Positions 34,801 through 48,000 of a stretch of 64,000 bases of DNA are shown piece after piece (positions within the stretch are counted from its first letter, which is position 1; each line of letters opens with the position of its first letter). The translations under genes and the position numbers were made by a program. Where the stretch lies: positions 14,278,139-14,342,138 of the forward strand of contig NC_064039.1 of the NCBI RefSeq assembly GCF_932526225.1, written 5' to 3'. The DNA comes from Nematostella vectensis (lineage: Eukaryota; Cnidaria; Anthozoa; Actiniaria; Edwardsiidae). The notes beneath the pieces are model-generated. The model did no database searches. It was not told the origin of the DNA and was given only the letters and a program-made list of their open reading frames with translations.

Positions 34801-35953
34801 ATGACGATTTTCTAAAGAACAATTTTTTGGAAGCGTAAAAAATCGCTTAAAAGCGGGAGATTTGGTGCTCAACACGGGAGAGCGGGAGAAGGGGTCCAAA
34901 ATCTTGAGACTCCCGCCTAATGTGGGAGAGTTGACAGGTATAGTATGAATGGACCCACCCATATGTACTGTTATCACTTGTCTCTCACTATATGGTACCC
35001 CACCCAAATCCTGATATGTACCATAATGATTTGAATAAGCGCCCAGGGATGATTATTTAATGTTTCAGATCTTTCGGGGTGTTTATTGAGGAGGGGGCGC
35101 TTATTTCGGTGGAAAATACCAGCTTATGAATTGATTGAGAACAAAACTTTGTTTTCAATGAACTGAAACAACAGTAAATAAGACAACTGAAAGAAATGTG
35201 CAATTATATAGATAAAGAAGTAGAAGGGATAACAAAAAGATCCCGTGTTGTAATTTGATGTCAATAAGTGCCTCCCTTTGCAAGGCCCCCCATATGTAGA
35301 TTACAAACGGTAATGTAACATTATTCTTACCTATTCTTCTTTTCATCAACCGATCCAGATATAGATAAAACGCCAGTTACTGATTCTAGCCCAACGACAC
35401 GGAAAGCTAATTCGTCACCTAGGGATAAACTCCCGTACAGACCATTAGATGTTCTACATTTAGCAATTGATGCGTTGAAACACCCATGCACCAGGCACCC
35501 AATATGATCATAGCCGAATTTGTTCACCACACCGATCAGCTTGTTACCGATTTCAGGTTTGAATGTGATATAATCCACTTGTGCATCGAAATGAAGAAAT
35601 GGGCTTTCGTCGATTATGTTCCCACGCCTTTGTAGCAGTGTAACTTTGTCATAAGCGACAATAACAGCTCGAAGTTTCTCACAATATTTCATCAATTTTT
35701 TGTCGAGTTCTTCTACAATTCCCTTTTTTAAACGACCTAAGTAGCTAGGTGGTAAGCACATGTGCTCTGTACACTGAATTACTTGAAACAAAGAGTGCTT
35801 TTCGCCGCACTTTTGTCTTGCTTCTGCTAGACTAAGGGTGCTTCGAACATCGGCAGCCATGTTGGATGTCCCCACGTGCAATCTGGTCACCAGTCTACCG
35901 CATCGAACTGCTTCGAATGACTTCCGATTGTTTATCGATTTAGATTTCAACAT
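31834..35953 (-). CDS. POLR1F: RNA polymerase I stalk subunit RPA43 (POLR1F)
   Basis: Two exons, 35953-35331 and 32098-31834, join across AG|GTAAGA...TTTACAG|A in phase 2 (…EKKNR then KMKMTSK…), giving 295 codons from the first ATG. A second ATG at 35860 (MAADVRSTLSLAEARQK) would give 264 and is the more family-like start. The core contains LPPSYLGRLKKGIVEELDKK, a Y-D-K-V-T-L-L turn, FDAQVDYITFKPEIGNKLIG, and the hallmark VNKFGYDHIGCLVHGCFNAS (OB-fold/S1-like). The lysine-rich C-terminal tail (TPKKKKKVESQE, HKKKKRKD) is typical of the metazoan subunit and suits nucleolar retention. With RPA14-type partners it forms the Pol I stalk that binds the initiation factor TIF-IA/Rrn3. The 3.2-kb intron holds nested DNA elements. 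Confidence 0.93.
32642..32905. repeat. Fold-back repeat in the POLR1F intron
   Basis: TCACCAGTTTACTTCCGGTC near 32670-32690 pairs with GACGGAAGTAAACTGGTGAT near 32871-32890, with ATTAT/ATAATG extensions. It is probably a small MITE. Confidence 0.6.
33221..34939. mobile_element. Non-autonomous DNA transposon (ACCTGTCAAC ends) in the POLR1F intron
   Basis: The left end is ACCTGTCAACCTCC and the right end, inverted, is ACCTGTCAACTCTCCCACAT. Subterminal AAATCTCAAGG / AAAATCTTGAGAC blocks agree. The bases AT flank both ends and may be a 2-bp target duplication. There is no transposase frame. A diverged copy of the right end is at 16290-16352. A second element (33391-34785) is nested inside. Confidence 0.75.
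33391..34785. mobile_element. Nested DNA element with TTAA-flanked CCCATT ends
   Basis: It begins TTAACCCATTGACCCCTG and ends, inverted, TTAACCCATTTGCTCCTGGG. The TTAA at both ends fits TTAA-targeting superfamilies such as piggyBac or Kolobok. No transposase frame is visible. It lies wholly within the element at 33221-34939, so it inserted second. Confidence 0.65.
35034..35110. repeat. Short inverted repeat AATAAGCGCCC
   Basis: AATAAGCGCCC near 35034 and GGGCGCTTATT near 35095 are exact complements around about 50 bp. It is probably a MITE remnant. Confidence 0.55.
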
Positions 35954-36090
35954 GGCGGCAAACTTTCAAAGCGGAACGTAAACGTTCCGTATAAAACTGG
36001 TATCGATCCTGCAAAAAAGCATCCTTGCCCTTTCTTTTTCCAATTTCTAGCTATGGAGAAGGTCAAGAACTTTCTAGAAAGGTCAAGAAA
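35954..36090. promoter_or_regulatory. Bidirectional promoter region of POLR1F and TWNK
   Basis: Only about 137 bp (or 230 bp if POLR1F starts at 35860) separate the two divergent start codons. The string AACATGGCGGC at the POLR1F start and CAACATGGCTGCC at the second ATG (minus sense) resemble the YY1 motif AAnATGGCGGC, common at housekeeping promoters and overlapping start codons in animals. No TATA box is seen. Shared control of ribosome and mitochondrial DNA synthesis is an inference from geometry only. Confidence 0.55.
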
Positions 36091-39000
36091 ATGCATAAGA
36101 TGAATCATCTGTGGAAATACAGTCGGTGTTTTGGTTATGTTTTCGTACGCCCAGAATATCTACACGTAACTTCTGAGTTAGCCGTGTTTAGCCAAGTTCA
36201 GAGAGGGATCAACACAGTTGCTGTGCCATGTGTCATCAATTCTCGCTCTCGCCTTGTGCACACGACCGCTTCATCGTTCACTCAGCGACTTCTTTCAAGC
36301 AATAAGATCGTCACCAATCAACTTCCGTCTGTACGACAAATAGAACAGTTTCTTTCTTCTAAAAGCATCAAATACGAGCACGGTCACACAGCCATACTCG
36401 CACAGTGCAGCTTTTGCGACAAGGGAAAAGACAAAACGAAAAAACAGGAACTCAGTCTATTTATAAACAAAACCACAGGGAGCCACTTCTGTAGGAACTG
36501 TGGGGCTTCAGGGTCATGGAGACAGTTAAAGGTAACGCCCTTTTTTGGGGTGGGGGTGGGGTGGGGGTGAGGGCTCTAATAGGGGGAAGAAAGAGTGGCA
36601 AAATAAAGATAAAAAAAAAACAAAGGCAGCTAGAAAGTAGATAAATGTGGTCCAACCTTGGTCTTGGTGTTTGCATCCATCATCTACCACTTCTCCTGTC
36701 ACGGCCCTGCCATGGGTACAGGGGGGTGTGACCACTTCTCCTGTCACGGCCCTGCCATGGGTACAGGGGGGTGTGAGCACTTCTCCTGTCACGGCTCTGC
36801 CGTGGGTACAGGGGGGTGTGACCACTTCTCCTGTCACGGCCCTGCCATGGGTACAGGAGGGTGTGGCCACTTCTCCTGTCACGGCCCTGCCATGGGTACA
36901 GGGGTGTGTGAGCACTTCTCCTGTCACGGCCCTGCCGTGGGTACAGGGGGGTGTGGCCACTTCTCCTGTCACGGCCCTGCCATGGGTACAGGGGGGTGAA
37001 GGGGTGATGAAAAGGGTGAAGTCACAAATCATGGACTAAGTTTTTGCATTTTCACAGATCACTGAATGAAAAATTGTTTTCATGGTCCTGCTGCCAAAGT
37101 TTGTCAAAACATCATAAATCTACTAAGAATAGATAGTGTGTAGGGTGTTCCTTCTTGTTATTGATATGGTGTAGAGTTCCACTCCAGCCATATACAAAAT
37201 ATGTATTAGCTGTCATCACTAAAATCTAGCTTTATACTCCACAGCAAAACAAATCTGCCAAAAAAAATGTCTGATCAATGGATTGGCTGTCACTGAAAAA
37301 TATGACTTCTCAATTGATAAATGAATATTGTAGCACCAATTCCGAACAGTGAATAGATTAACATCCTCCTTGTTCAGGTTTATTATGTTTTAACAATATT
37401 TTATTTATTATGAATTTATCTTACTTTGTTTACACTTGTTTTATATTATTCATATGTCAGGCCATTTGTCTGGTTTACAGTATCTTTTACACTCACGCCC
37501 CTATCCCAGCCCACTCCTTAACCCCTTGAATTATCCTTATTTTGTAAAGATCAGGGTAGGGATAACCAATATTCTCTCAAGCCCTGATAATGTTGCCTGT
37601 TTATATCTGTTTGTCACAGGCCACTGTGTCTGAGAAGCAAAGTGGGAATAGCAGTAATGTGATAAGTGAAAGTAGTCAACCAGCACCCCTGGTCAAGGCA
37701 GATGTCAAAGTGACAGAGCTGTGGAAAGAGGCATCCCCTCTCTCTAGCTACCCTGAAAATACCAAAAGACAAGTTCTGGAAAAGTTTTCAGTCCAGGTGA
37801 AGTTGGAAAAACAATTAGGACTTGTAAAAATGTTGCTGGTTTTGGAGGGTTCTACAGGGAAGATTCTTCTTCAAACTATATATATATTTTTTCTATCTTA
37901 CCATCCCATATTGTGTAATTCCAGAAAAGATCCAAACCCCCCCTCCCCCGAAATTTCAAGATCCCAAAAATACCCCCACCCCTGTCTGGAAATATTGTTT
38001 TCTGAAATTATTGTTTTGGTTAAAATGTTTTCTTATTTGCTCACATCAACATCTATAGTGTGTACACCAAGGTCGAAGGTAAGCGTTTTAGATCGTCCTG
38101 CTTTTTTTTATTGTTGATCCATTTGGTTACTTTCTTTAGTAACCAAAAATAACAGTGATTAAAATTTACATTCAATAGCTTGTGTTTGTATAATTAATTT
38201 TTCTCGGTCATGAAAAACAATGTGCAATATGTTCGCACTATTTGAAAGCCATTTTGTAGTAAATAAAAATACAGGCACCGCGCCAAATACAGACCAAAAA
38301 ATAAAAAAAAACAGCAAAGATTGGTATTCATTCGAATTTGATCTTAGCTCCCCTTGATTACTTCGCACAGCGTATGAAACATCAATTGGTGTGCCTGTGT
38401 TAAATTTGAGATCGTGGAAGACTGGAAACGACAAATCAGTCATTATGCATCTACTTTGAAACGGACAGAGGCTTGAAGATGCAGATAAAACATTGCAAGA
38501 ATGTTTGGATCACAGGATATGAGATGATATTTGAAATAGAAATGCTAGCAAGCCCAAAACGTTTTTGTCTAAGGTGAGGGCTTGTTCATAACTGTTTGAC
38601 ATCATGGAGCAAAATCAACCCCCTGTAAACGGTGGAATGCCTGATACCCCCCACCTACACCCCCTGGAATTTCCTGGGGCTCTTACCCTCCACCCCATCC
38701 CTACCCCCCGGAATTTCGAATTCCCTCCATGGGGGGTATGGAACTTTTTCTGGAATTACACATTAAATGATTTCTTGTCACCACATAACGGGTTAAATAT
38801 CGGATTTTAAAGTGAAAGGCCCCGAGCTTCAGCTGATTATCCTGCTTTACCTTGTTTATTTGGACATATAATGATCTTTATAATTTCTTGAATGCAGAAA
38901 TTATCTGATGCATTACTAGATGAGTATCAAGTCCATTTAATCATTCACAAGGTGCAGTATGTAACTATGTACAGTATGTTATAGTATAGCTTAATCATTA

Positions 39001-42000
39001 AATTATAATATAATTAAAAGATTGTGAGAATTTTGCCTAACAGCATACAGTAAATACTGTTTCAATTTTTGGACTGGGAGATAAAGACTGAACACCGCAA
39101 GAGAGTGTCAAGATAGCTTAGTGGTATGGGCTTCATTTCCCAAGCAAGAGGACTAGGGTTTGAGCCCCAGTCATGTTGAGATTGTAAAAACCTTGTCTTA
39201 TCAGATAAGGACATCAGGCCAGAGGTCCTGTCTCTCGCCACACTTCACTAACCTGTATTGGGGGATGTACAAGCACAACTATGGACGCTGGCCTGTGGTA
39301 CCATCTTCTGTCACAGTGCTTACACACTAATTCTCACTTATGATTGTACACTGTGTTTTATAACAAGACCATGTCTTGTTATTTAATTTGCGCTAGCTAA
39401 ACATTACCTCTTCCACCAAAAGAGTTGCCATGTATGTTTATATTGGTCCGTATTGTTCTGCTTTTAGTTTTCTGAGCCGGATGGCTCTGTGACAGAGCAT
39501 TTGTGCTTAGCCTTCCCTTGGTATGATGCAAAGAAGCAAGGTGTACATGGAGTTAAGCTGGTCAAAGTTAACCAGGGCTCTGACAATAATGTATCTCTGC
39601 TTCCCAGGTAATTAAGCTGGATTAATCTTAAAAAGAAATAAGATTGGGTTTTATGATAAAGCTTTAGTTACTGCAGGAATGGGCTGTTGCTAGTGCAGTA
39701 AATTTGTACATATGCTTTTTATTCTATTAAAGTTTTCAGTGTTTGGGGCACTGTATTGGGGGCTTAAGTCTGTCCAGCTACCCCTTTTCATGTAATGAAA
39801 TCTTCTAAATTATCTCAGGCAAGGATTTCTTGGTATTTTTGGATGGAACACTATTCCTCAAGAAGCAAAAGAGGTTAGTCGAATCTGTTACCATCATTTC
39901 AAGGCCACACCCAAGGGGAATGCCCCAAAATGGAACTTCAAAATAACCTGTGTTCAGAAAGCCACCAAAACTTTGCTATTGTTTGAAATATATTTTTAGT
40001 ATAGATCATTTTTATCAGGTCAAAATGATGATGAGAAATAATGTATATGGGCAAGACGAAGCTACATGATAAAACATGATGCACAATGAGGCAAACTTAG
40101 GTGCCTAGCAGATCAAATTCTATTGAATGACTTACATTGATACATTGTCAGAAGAGTATCTGCAGTAAAAAATGTCTTCATCTCTGGTAGCCATGTAGTG
40201 ACACCTAGGGTGTTAGAAAGTACTTTATTTGAAACATTCTATATTGATTGTCATAAATGATTTGACTCAAATTTTGAGATTTTTGTTCCAGGTTGTTCTA
40301 ACATTAAGTGAATTTGATGCCATTGCTGTCCGTCAAGCCACTTCATATCCAGCAATATCTTTACCACTTGGGACACACACACTCCCACCTGAGGTAACCC
40401 ATCTTTTTTTCTTTTCACTCAATTATGACTGCTCATCACACTATCTCACTGTATAGACAGACCAAGAAACAAGCACAATGCTATTCTATTGAGCTTTCAA
40501 TATTTGGAACCAGTTGGAAATAGTCGGCATTGCAGTGGGACCTGCTAGTATATCACAGGTCTCTGGTATACCTAAGTGGACTTCCTTTCCTGATTGTCTT
40601 GCCTTCTAGATTCTGTTAATTGTAACTCTTTTTGTCAGGGACCTCTATTGGACAATTTTATTGTTATTCCATTTATTACCATTTGTTGAACAGAATTGAA
40701 ACTTGTGATTTCTTGTAAGGAATAATAAAATTTCCATACATAACCATAGGTGTCTGTTATATACAGTTGTTTGCAAATTTTAATATTTATTAAAATGAAT
40801 ATTCAGTAATGTGATATTCTAGGTTTTTAAGTGAAAGATATATATGGTGGTTATTATTTCAGGTTTTACCCCAGCTAGAACAGTTTGAACGTATTATTCT
40901 CTGGTTGGGTAGTGATGTTCGTTCAAAGCAAGCTGCAAATCACTTTTCTAGAAAGCTGAACATCCAAAGATGTCATTTTGTCAGGTGAAGCGATCTTAAC
41001 TTTATAAAGTACAAACTTCAGAGGGAAGAAAAAGTCATAATTCAGCATGGAATAATAATAACACTTTATTTCTTCATTGTTTTATTCTTCGCCTACAGTA
41101 GTTAGACAGTTAGATGTCTCATTAAGTAATACTTTTCCAAAGCTTTTTCATACATTATATTTTTGGCAGACAAAGGGGGCTGGGTCCAAAACCAAACTAA
41201 AAAAGAATGTAATTCCTTTTTGTAGACCAAGTGAGGAGAACCCACCAAATGGTGCTCTAGATGCTCTAAACAAGGTATCTCAGCTGATGGCATTTTTTGG
41301 TGAATATGAGTGCCTGCAAAAATATGGAACATTGTTGGATTTGTGATCAGTGCTAAAACCCCCAGCAATCACAGCCTAATTCTAAGTTTTTTGTGTGTGT
41401 TCTTACAGGGCTATGACCTTCAGAAGCTGGTGTCAAGTGCACAGTCCATCAGCCATGAGAAGATAGTCACCTTTCATCAGGTAATCTTCCATAGTTACCC
41501 TCCATTTGGTGATGAATCCAATATTCTATAAGTTGATTTTATAAAGAAATCATCTACAGTATACAGGGATCCCATAGTCAATATCACCCCCAAAACGATA
41601 TTGTTTTTCTAGTGAAATTTAACACGGAATTCACGAATTAATAATAAATTATTCTAATCATATAGTCAAATTCTTTTTTTATGATTGAATAGACTTTTTA
41701 TGCTATTTTTAATTGGCAAAGATGCTTAATTTTCAAAGTATACTTGTCTTTTCATTGAATTTCACTTTTCAACTATTGGATTCCACAGAAAACCTTCTGC
41801 ACATTAGAATTTGACTAATGGTCATGTTGTGATTCCATGAAAAGTTATCACTTTATCAAATAATTTATCATAGTTTTGTTTTCCTTATTTTCTTTTTTTT
41901 TTTCAGCTACGAAACGAGGTCTATGGGGAACTGGTCAATTCAGATCAAGTTGCTGGTGTAAAGGTTAGTTAACAAGACAATATTGTCAAACCAACCAAGC

Positions 42001-45000
42001 CAGCAGCACAAGGAATCTGACCTACTTGTTTCCAAAATGTATTGTTTTTGACTGTATGGATTTTTTACTGGATAATCTGTAATGACTTATTATTTATGCA
42101 TTACTGCATGCATCTAGTTTTATTTTGTAATTACTTGAGATTTTAAACAAAATGAAAGTTATTGCATATGCATGCTGTTTTTGAAATAAATCAATCAAAA
42201 TAGCCTGAGTAATGAATATAGTCCGCCAAAAAAAAAGGACTATGCCAATTTTTTTTCTCTTTATAAAGACATAGATAAGCCTATCCATATACCGTTTCTG
42301 CTTCTTTCAGTGGAGCCGGTTCCCAAAACTGAATTCCATTCTGAAAGGGCATCGGCGCGGAGAACTGACCATATTTACTGGACCAACTGGGGCTGGAAAG
42401 ACAACACTGTTAAGTGAACTCTCGCTGGATCTTTGTCAGAGTGGGGTATGTGAATTATTATCAAACAAAACAAGAGTTCATAGGCTGTTTCTTTACAGTT
42501 TACCGCAATATTCGGTATTAGAAGAAATAAATACTATGATGCTTTATTGCGAGTCCCACTTGAAGCACTAAAGAATAGCAAACGTCCAGGGTAGGCTTGG
42601 ATAAAACACACTGTTTGACATACAGTAAAATGGTCATCCATTGGCCGCACCTTTTCAATCTAATAAATAGCACAACGTGGATTTACTACTCGCCTATCAA
42701 TCACATGTTGTGCCTTTTCCTTTTTAGGTCAACACTCTTTGGGGAAGCTTTGAGATTCGAAACGTGCGCTTGATAAAGACGATGCTCAACCAGCTGTCAG
42801 GGTGAGCTCCCGATGCTTGCTTATTTTCCGAACCTCTCTTCCAAATGTGGGTGTTGCATACAGTACGTTAAAAACTTATTGTTTCTTTCTCAGGATAAAC
42901 CTCCAAAAGAACGTGCAGCAGTTCACGTACTGGGCAGATAAGTTCGAGATGCTGCCCATGTATTTCATGTGCTTCTACGGCTCTCAGAATATCAATAGCG
43001 TCGTTGAGGTACAGTTTTGTAGATAACTTGCGTCTACATTCAATGGTGTCTAAATTAACCTGTCACTAGAAAGCGGACAAAGGTGTACCCCTCGATTAAT
43101 GCATCACTGTTAATGTATTAGTATTGATCTAGATTGGGTGATAGCAATGGCAAAGTAATTCTATAGCACGTCATCATTAGTCATAGGATAAACTTCAAAC
43201 AATTCAATAATGTGCGAGCCTTTCAATATTGTCAATTATTGGACATTTAAGAAATCCCAGTAAATGAATAGTGGCTGATAAATGGTTTGTGGTTTTCAAT
43301 AACTATACCAGGTACCATTGTTTAATGATCAAATTCTCATATGAAAAATTGAATGAAGACGCACAGAAGGCGCCACAGCGAGTCGTGAACAACAGTCACA
43401 TAAACAGTCGCATACGGTTTTGTTTGTGACACGCTGTGATGTTATCTATGCGTTTGTTTAAGCACCAAAAAGTCTTCAAAGATAAAAGAGATGGCCCATT
43501 CGATTCTCTGGCATTTTTCATGTTTTTCAGACGATGGCTCATGCTGCCTACGTGTACGACATCGATCACATCATCATAGATAATCTGCAGTTCATGACAT
43601 CAAATATAAGGTGGGTGGCCTTAGCAACCAAAACTTAAGGTCATGACATCAAATACGAGAAAAGGTGGCATTAGCAAGCAAACCTGAAGGTCATGACATC
43701 AAATATGAGAAAGGGAGACCTTACCAAACCAAACCTGAAGGCCAAGACATCAAATACGAGAAAGGGGGACCTTATCAACCAAATCTAAATGCCATAATAT
43801 CAAATACTGGTAATAACTGGTAAATATTGGTAATAACAAATGTGGTAATGTATGTAAGTCGTCTTATTTACAATAATATATGTTCGTTGAGCCAATTACA
43901 AGTGGTACAAACTAAATTTTACTGGATTATGGGTTCAGTTAGCAACATTTAATTGGTACTTGACTGTACTAAATCTTAGTTCTGATTTGATATCGTTTTT
44001 GTTTCCTAGGTCAGATGACAGGTACTCTGTCCACAATCAGGCGATTGGGGCCTTCCGAGACTTTGCGAGCACCAAGAATGTACATGTAACGCTTGTCATT
44101 CACCCTAGAAAGGTACGTTGAGCGAAGGCAAGGAAAATGTCTATTTTCATTGTGGAGAATTATTTGTGGGTAGCCTGTGCTGCTCAATATAAAGGCATTT
44201 GTAGTCTTTGGCTTCTAGGAAACACTGGTATGTGAAATCGTAGTCGTTTTATTTATACTGACGAGTATTACTCGACCTCCGACTCTTGGTGAATCGAACT
44301 AGGTTGCCGTTTTTGGAAATGGGAAGTGCCACCATCAGAAAAGAAATAGGACAACAAAAGAGTATCAAACACTGTTCTAACAACAAAAATAACCATAGCC
44401 CAATGACCGCTGATTGCTTTAAACTCGTTTCCTTTGCGGGTGTCGCGTCTTTAATAGCTCTTTGCCTTTATTAGGAGAACGATGACGTAGAGCTTCAGAC
44501 TGCATCTATATTCGGCACAGCCAAGGCAAGCCAGGAGGCCGACAACGTGATGATCCTACAGGACAAGCGCGGAAGGAGCGATAAATATTTACAGGTGTTC
44601 AAGAATTGAAAATACAACAGTTTATTCGCAGGGAAACTTCAAAATAAGGATCTAAGAATGATGTTTAAAGTCCGCTTATGACCAGATTTAGACCTGTATT
44701 TTCAAGCTTCTATTAACTTCGAGTCCTTCCTACATCTTCAATGTATACTTCAAGTGCATAATCTATTTAATTAGTGAATTTGGGCGTGTGAATTATGGCA
44801 TTTAAAACATCGTTTTTACGTCCGCCATTGTTTTGGTGTGATCTCTCTTGAGCCCGCGAAAAGGATGCGGTTTCTCACCTCCTACGTCACATACTCAATA
44901 CGCTTCGCGAGCTCAGACGCCGCTTCTAGTTGAAAATACTCAAGAATTTCTTTTATCTCGACACTTTACGAACTAAAGTCTTATGGCTTAGTTAACGAGG

Positions 45001-48000
45001 CAGCGCAGTATTTCAGAAAGCGAAGAGTTATCCGTCAGCTCTAGTCTTGACTCAGAGTCGGAGCTTCTTGAATCACAACCCGAGCTTTTGGATAGTGAAT
45101 TTCATGGCTACGACGAAAGCCTCGGTCCCGTCCCAAACGGGGAAGAGGCTGCTGAATACGAGCAGCAACTCCACGAGGAGAATAAGCAAGAAGAGGAGCT
45201 TCTCCGAAGATTTTCAAGGGAGCAAGATATTTCCACATGGTAGGTATTTTTATATTGTTGTTTTGATGTTTCGTAACGACCAACTGCTCATGGTGATCCA
45301 ATTTTACCAGGTTCAAGTGCTCGAACTGTTCGCTCAAGTTATTAGTCACAAAGGAAGAATGCCGATGCTGCACAGAGTTTGCAACATGCAAAAAATTACA
45401 AGAAGTTGGTTTGGAGGGATGCATTGTTGACCATCCAGGATTCAGTGTGAATTGCCTCAACGAGTGGGTACTACGGACAGCAGCTGTTGGACTAAAAACA
45501 AGGAAGAAAAAATCCTATACTTCTGTCAAATCTGCAAAAAATGCATCCGAATCTGAGTAAGTTTCTAAAGATAAAAGATCTATGTAAATATATGCTCCCA
45601 CTAGCTAACAAAAAAAAGGAGGGGAGAGGGTTTTAATTTAGGAAAATGAAAAAGCAAGAGATACATAATGTCTTAAATCTGATCAAAAGTCAAACATATT
45701 ATATTATTTCAGTATTGAAGTCCTAAAACCAAGAAGCTTTTAATGCTGATTAAGCTTGTAATTTGAAAGCAAAGCATACAGTATATTTATTAATGCATCT
45801 TGAATTCACTCCACAATCCCACACTCATTTCCTATTGTCAAAACTCCAATGCTCCCATTTCAATAACTCATTTTCAGGATATTATTATTATTTCTTCAGA
45901 TTTCTGAGGTCTGTGGCCTACAGACAATACGTGCGCCTGGTATATGAGTGTGTCGGGTGGTCAAAGAGGGCATCTCTCCCAAGTTGTGTCTACAACAAAA
46001 TACGGGAAGCATTCCCTAGCGAAACATTTCATGGATTTGAAGAGGATAAGGAGGATGCAAACTCTGAAGACATGGAGTTTGAATAGGATTTTTCTTCCTT
46101 GTTTTTATTCCAACAGCTTCTGTGCATAGTAACCACTCGTTGTGACAATCTACACTGAGCCCTGGATGGTCAACAATACATCTCTATAAACCCACATTCT
46201 CAATTTGTTTTGCTGTTTTTGCAAGCTCTATGCAGCATTGGTATTCTTCCTTCATGACTAATCTCTTAAGTGAACAAAGCAAGCACTTGCACCTGGTGGA
46301 ATTGAGCAGTGAAACATCGTATTTATTTCTCATTAATCAGTTTCCATGTTAGCCAAATTGCTCTGAATTGACAATTGTATGTACATATTTTCAGCTCATT
46401 CCATTATGCTGACATAAAAACAGAAATCTTAGATCATTTGTTTATAAATAATGACCCCTCACTGCCCTAATCAACTACATGGAACACATTGGCTCTGGGA
46501 GGTATGGTCGTAGCATCTATGGGTGTGTCTTCTGCTAGGGCGGGTGGGTCTATGGGGTGAGATTCTTGTGAAGTAATGGTATTGATTAGCGCATCTCCAA
46601 GTGGGGGCGGTGGGTCTACCGGGTGGGATTCTTGGACGTGCAAGTTGTCAGTTGACATGTCTCCAACTGGGGCAGGTTGGTCTATGGGGAGGGTTTCTAA
46701 GGGGGGGGGCATGGTTTCAGTTGGTGTGTCTTCAGCTGAGGCGGGTAGGTCCAAGGTAGAGACCGTGGAAGATGTTGTGGCAGATTCATGAGCTCGCACC
46801 TAGAAAATAATTAAGGATTGAGTTCAGAAAGCCATCAAAAGAACATACAGTCAGATAGCCAATGTAACACGTGAGAGCGAAAATATGTTTTCTCAAGGAT
46901 TTCAGACATTTTGAATTAAAACACTTCCTGCTTTTAAAGAACTTCCTGCTTTTAAAAAACCTTTTTTAATTGACTAGAGTAATTTATTATCTAAAAAGAA
47001 AAAATATAAGAAAAAAAAACAAATATTATTACCATTCCACTGTCACCTGCTGTTGCTAAAAGCTCCTTAATTTCCTGTAATTGGGATATTAAACAGATTA
47101 TGTAGTGAAAAATTCCGCTTTCTCCAACAGTAATCACGTAATAATAGAAAGATAGAGTGGTTTTCAAAATCCCGTTAAACAAAATTTTTTAATGTAATAG
47201 TCAAGCCAGAACAAAAGAGAACAGACATTGCAGTGTATTAGTAGTAAATAAACTAAATAGTACTTCACGGGATTTTGAAAACCACTCTAAGACTGCGAGC
47301 TAGCCTACAAGTTAAGTACTTACTTGAATTTTAGAAAGGAAATGTTGGGGATTAGCAATAATATATGCGTGAAATCATTGTAAACATGAGTACAGGGAGA
47401 GTTGTAATAAGAAGTGAATGTAAACTATTTGATAAATATCCGTTAAATGCAAAAGAACTGTACTTAAGAAATTATTTAGGCCGGGGAAAGGAATTTCCAT
47501 GGCAGTTATTGGTGAAAAGGAAAAATAGCATGTAGAGATATTTATAAAACTCACCTTTGCTCTTTGACGCAATTCCCGATCCGATGGTGAAGCAATGGTT
47601 TTCTTTGGTTTCCAAATTGTTGGTACGGATCCCTTTATCAAATAGCGCTTTAACTCGGACCCCTCGCCAAAGTGATAGCATTCTCTCTCGAAGTGGTCCG
47701 AGCACACAACAAAACGACCCAACGGATTGAAATTCTTCGAGTGGAGTCGTACAAAGCGTATCCACTTTCCCTGCTTTATGACTGTTTTCACAATCCTGAG
47801 CAACGCATCGAGATCCGGTCATTTTAAATGCGATAAAAGCGAAAAGTTTTATGAGTTATCTTATGTTTATCTCTTTCGAGTAAGTAAATTAGCCATGTGC
47901 TCCAAAAGCGTATTGAGTATGTGACGTCACGTCCTGGTTAGTTTGACATTTTGACAGATGCAAGGTAACCAGGTCAAAGGGACACGGCAAATCAATGGCG

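Noticed and set aside
36526-37039. Open frames of 110-168 codons in TWNK intron 1
   Set aside because: They arise from the 45-bp minisatellite; both strands and several frames are open at once.
39107-39185. Functional tRNA gene
   Set aside because: A and B boxes are present but the stems pair poorly and a long non-tRNA body follows; a SINE explains it better.
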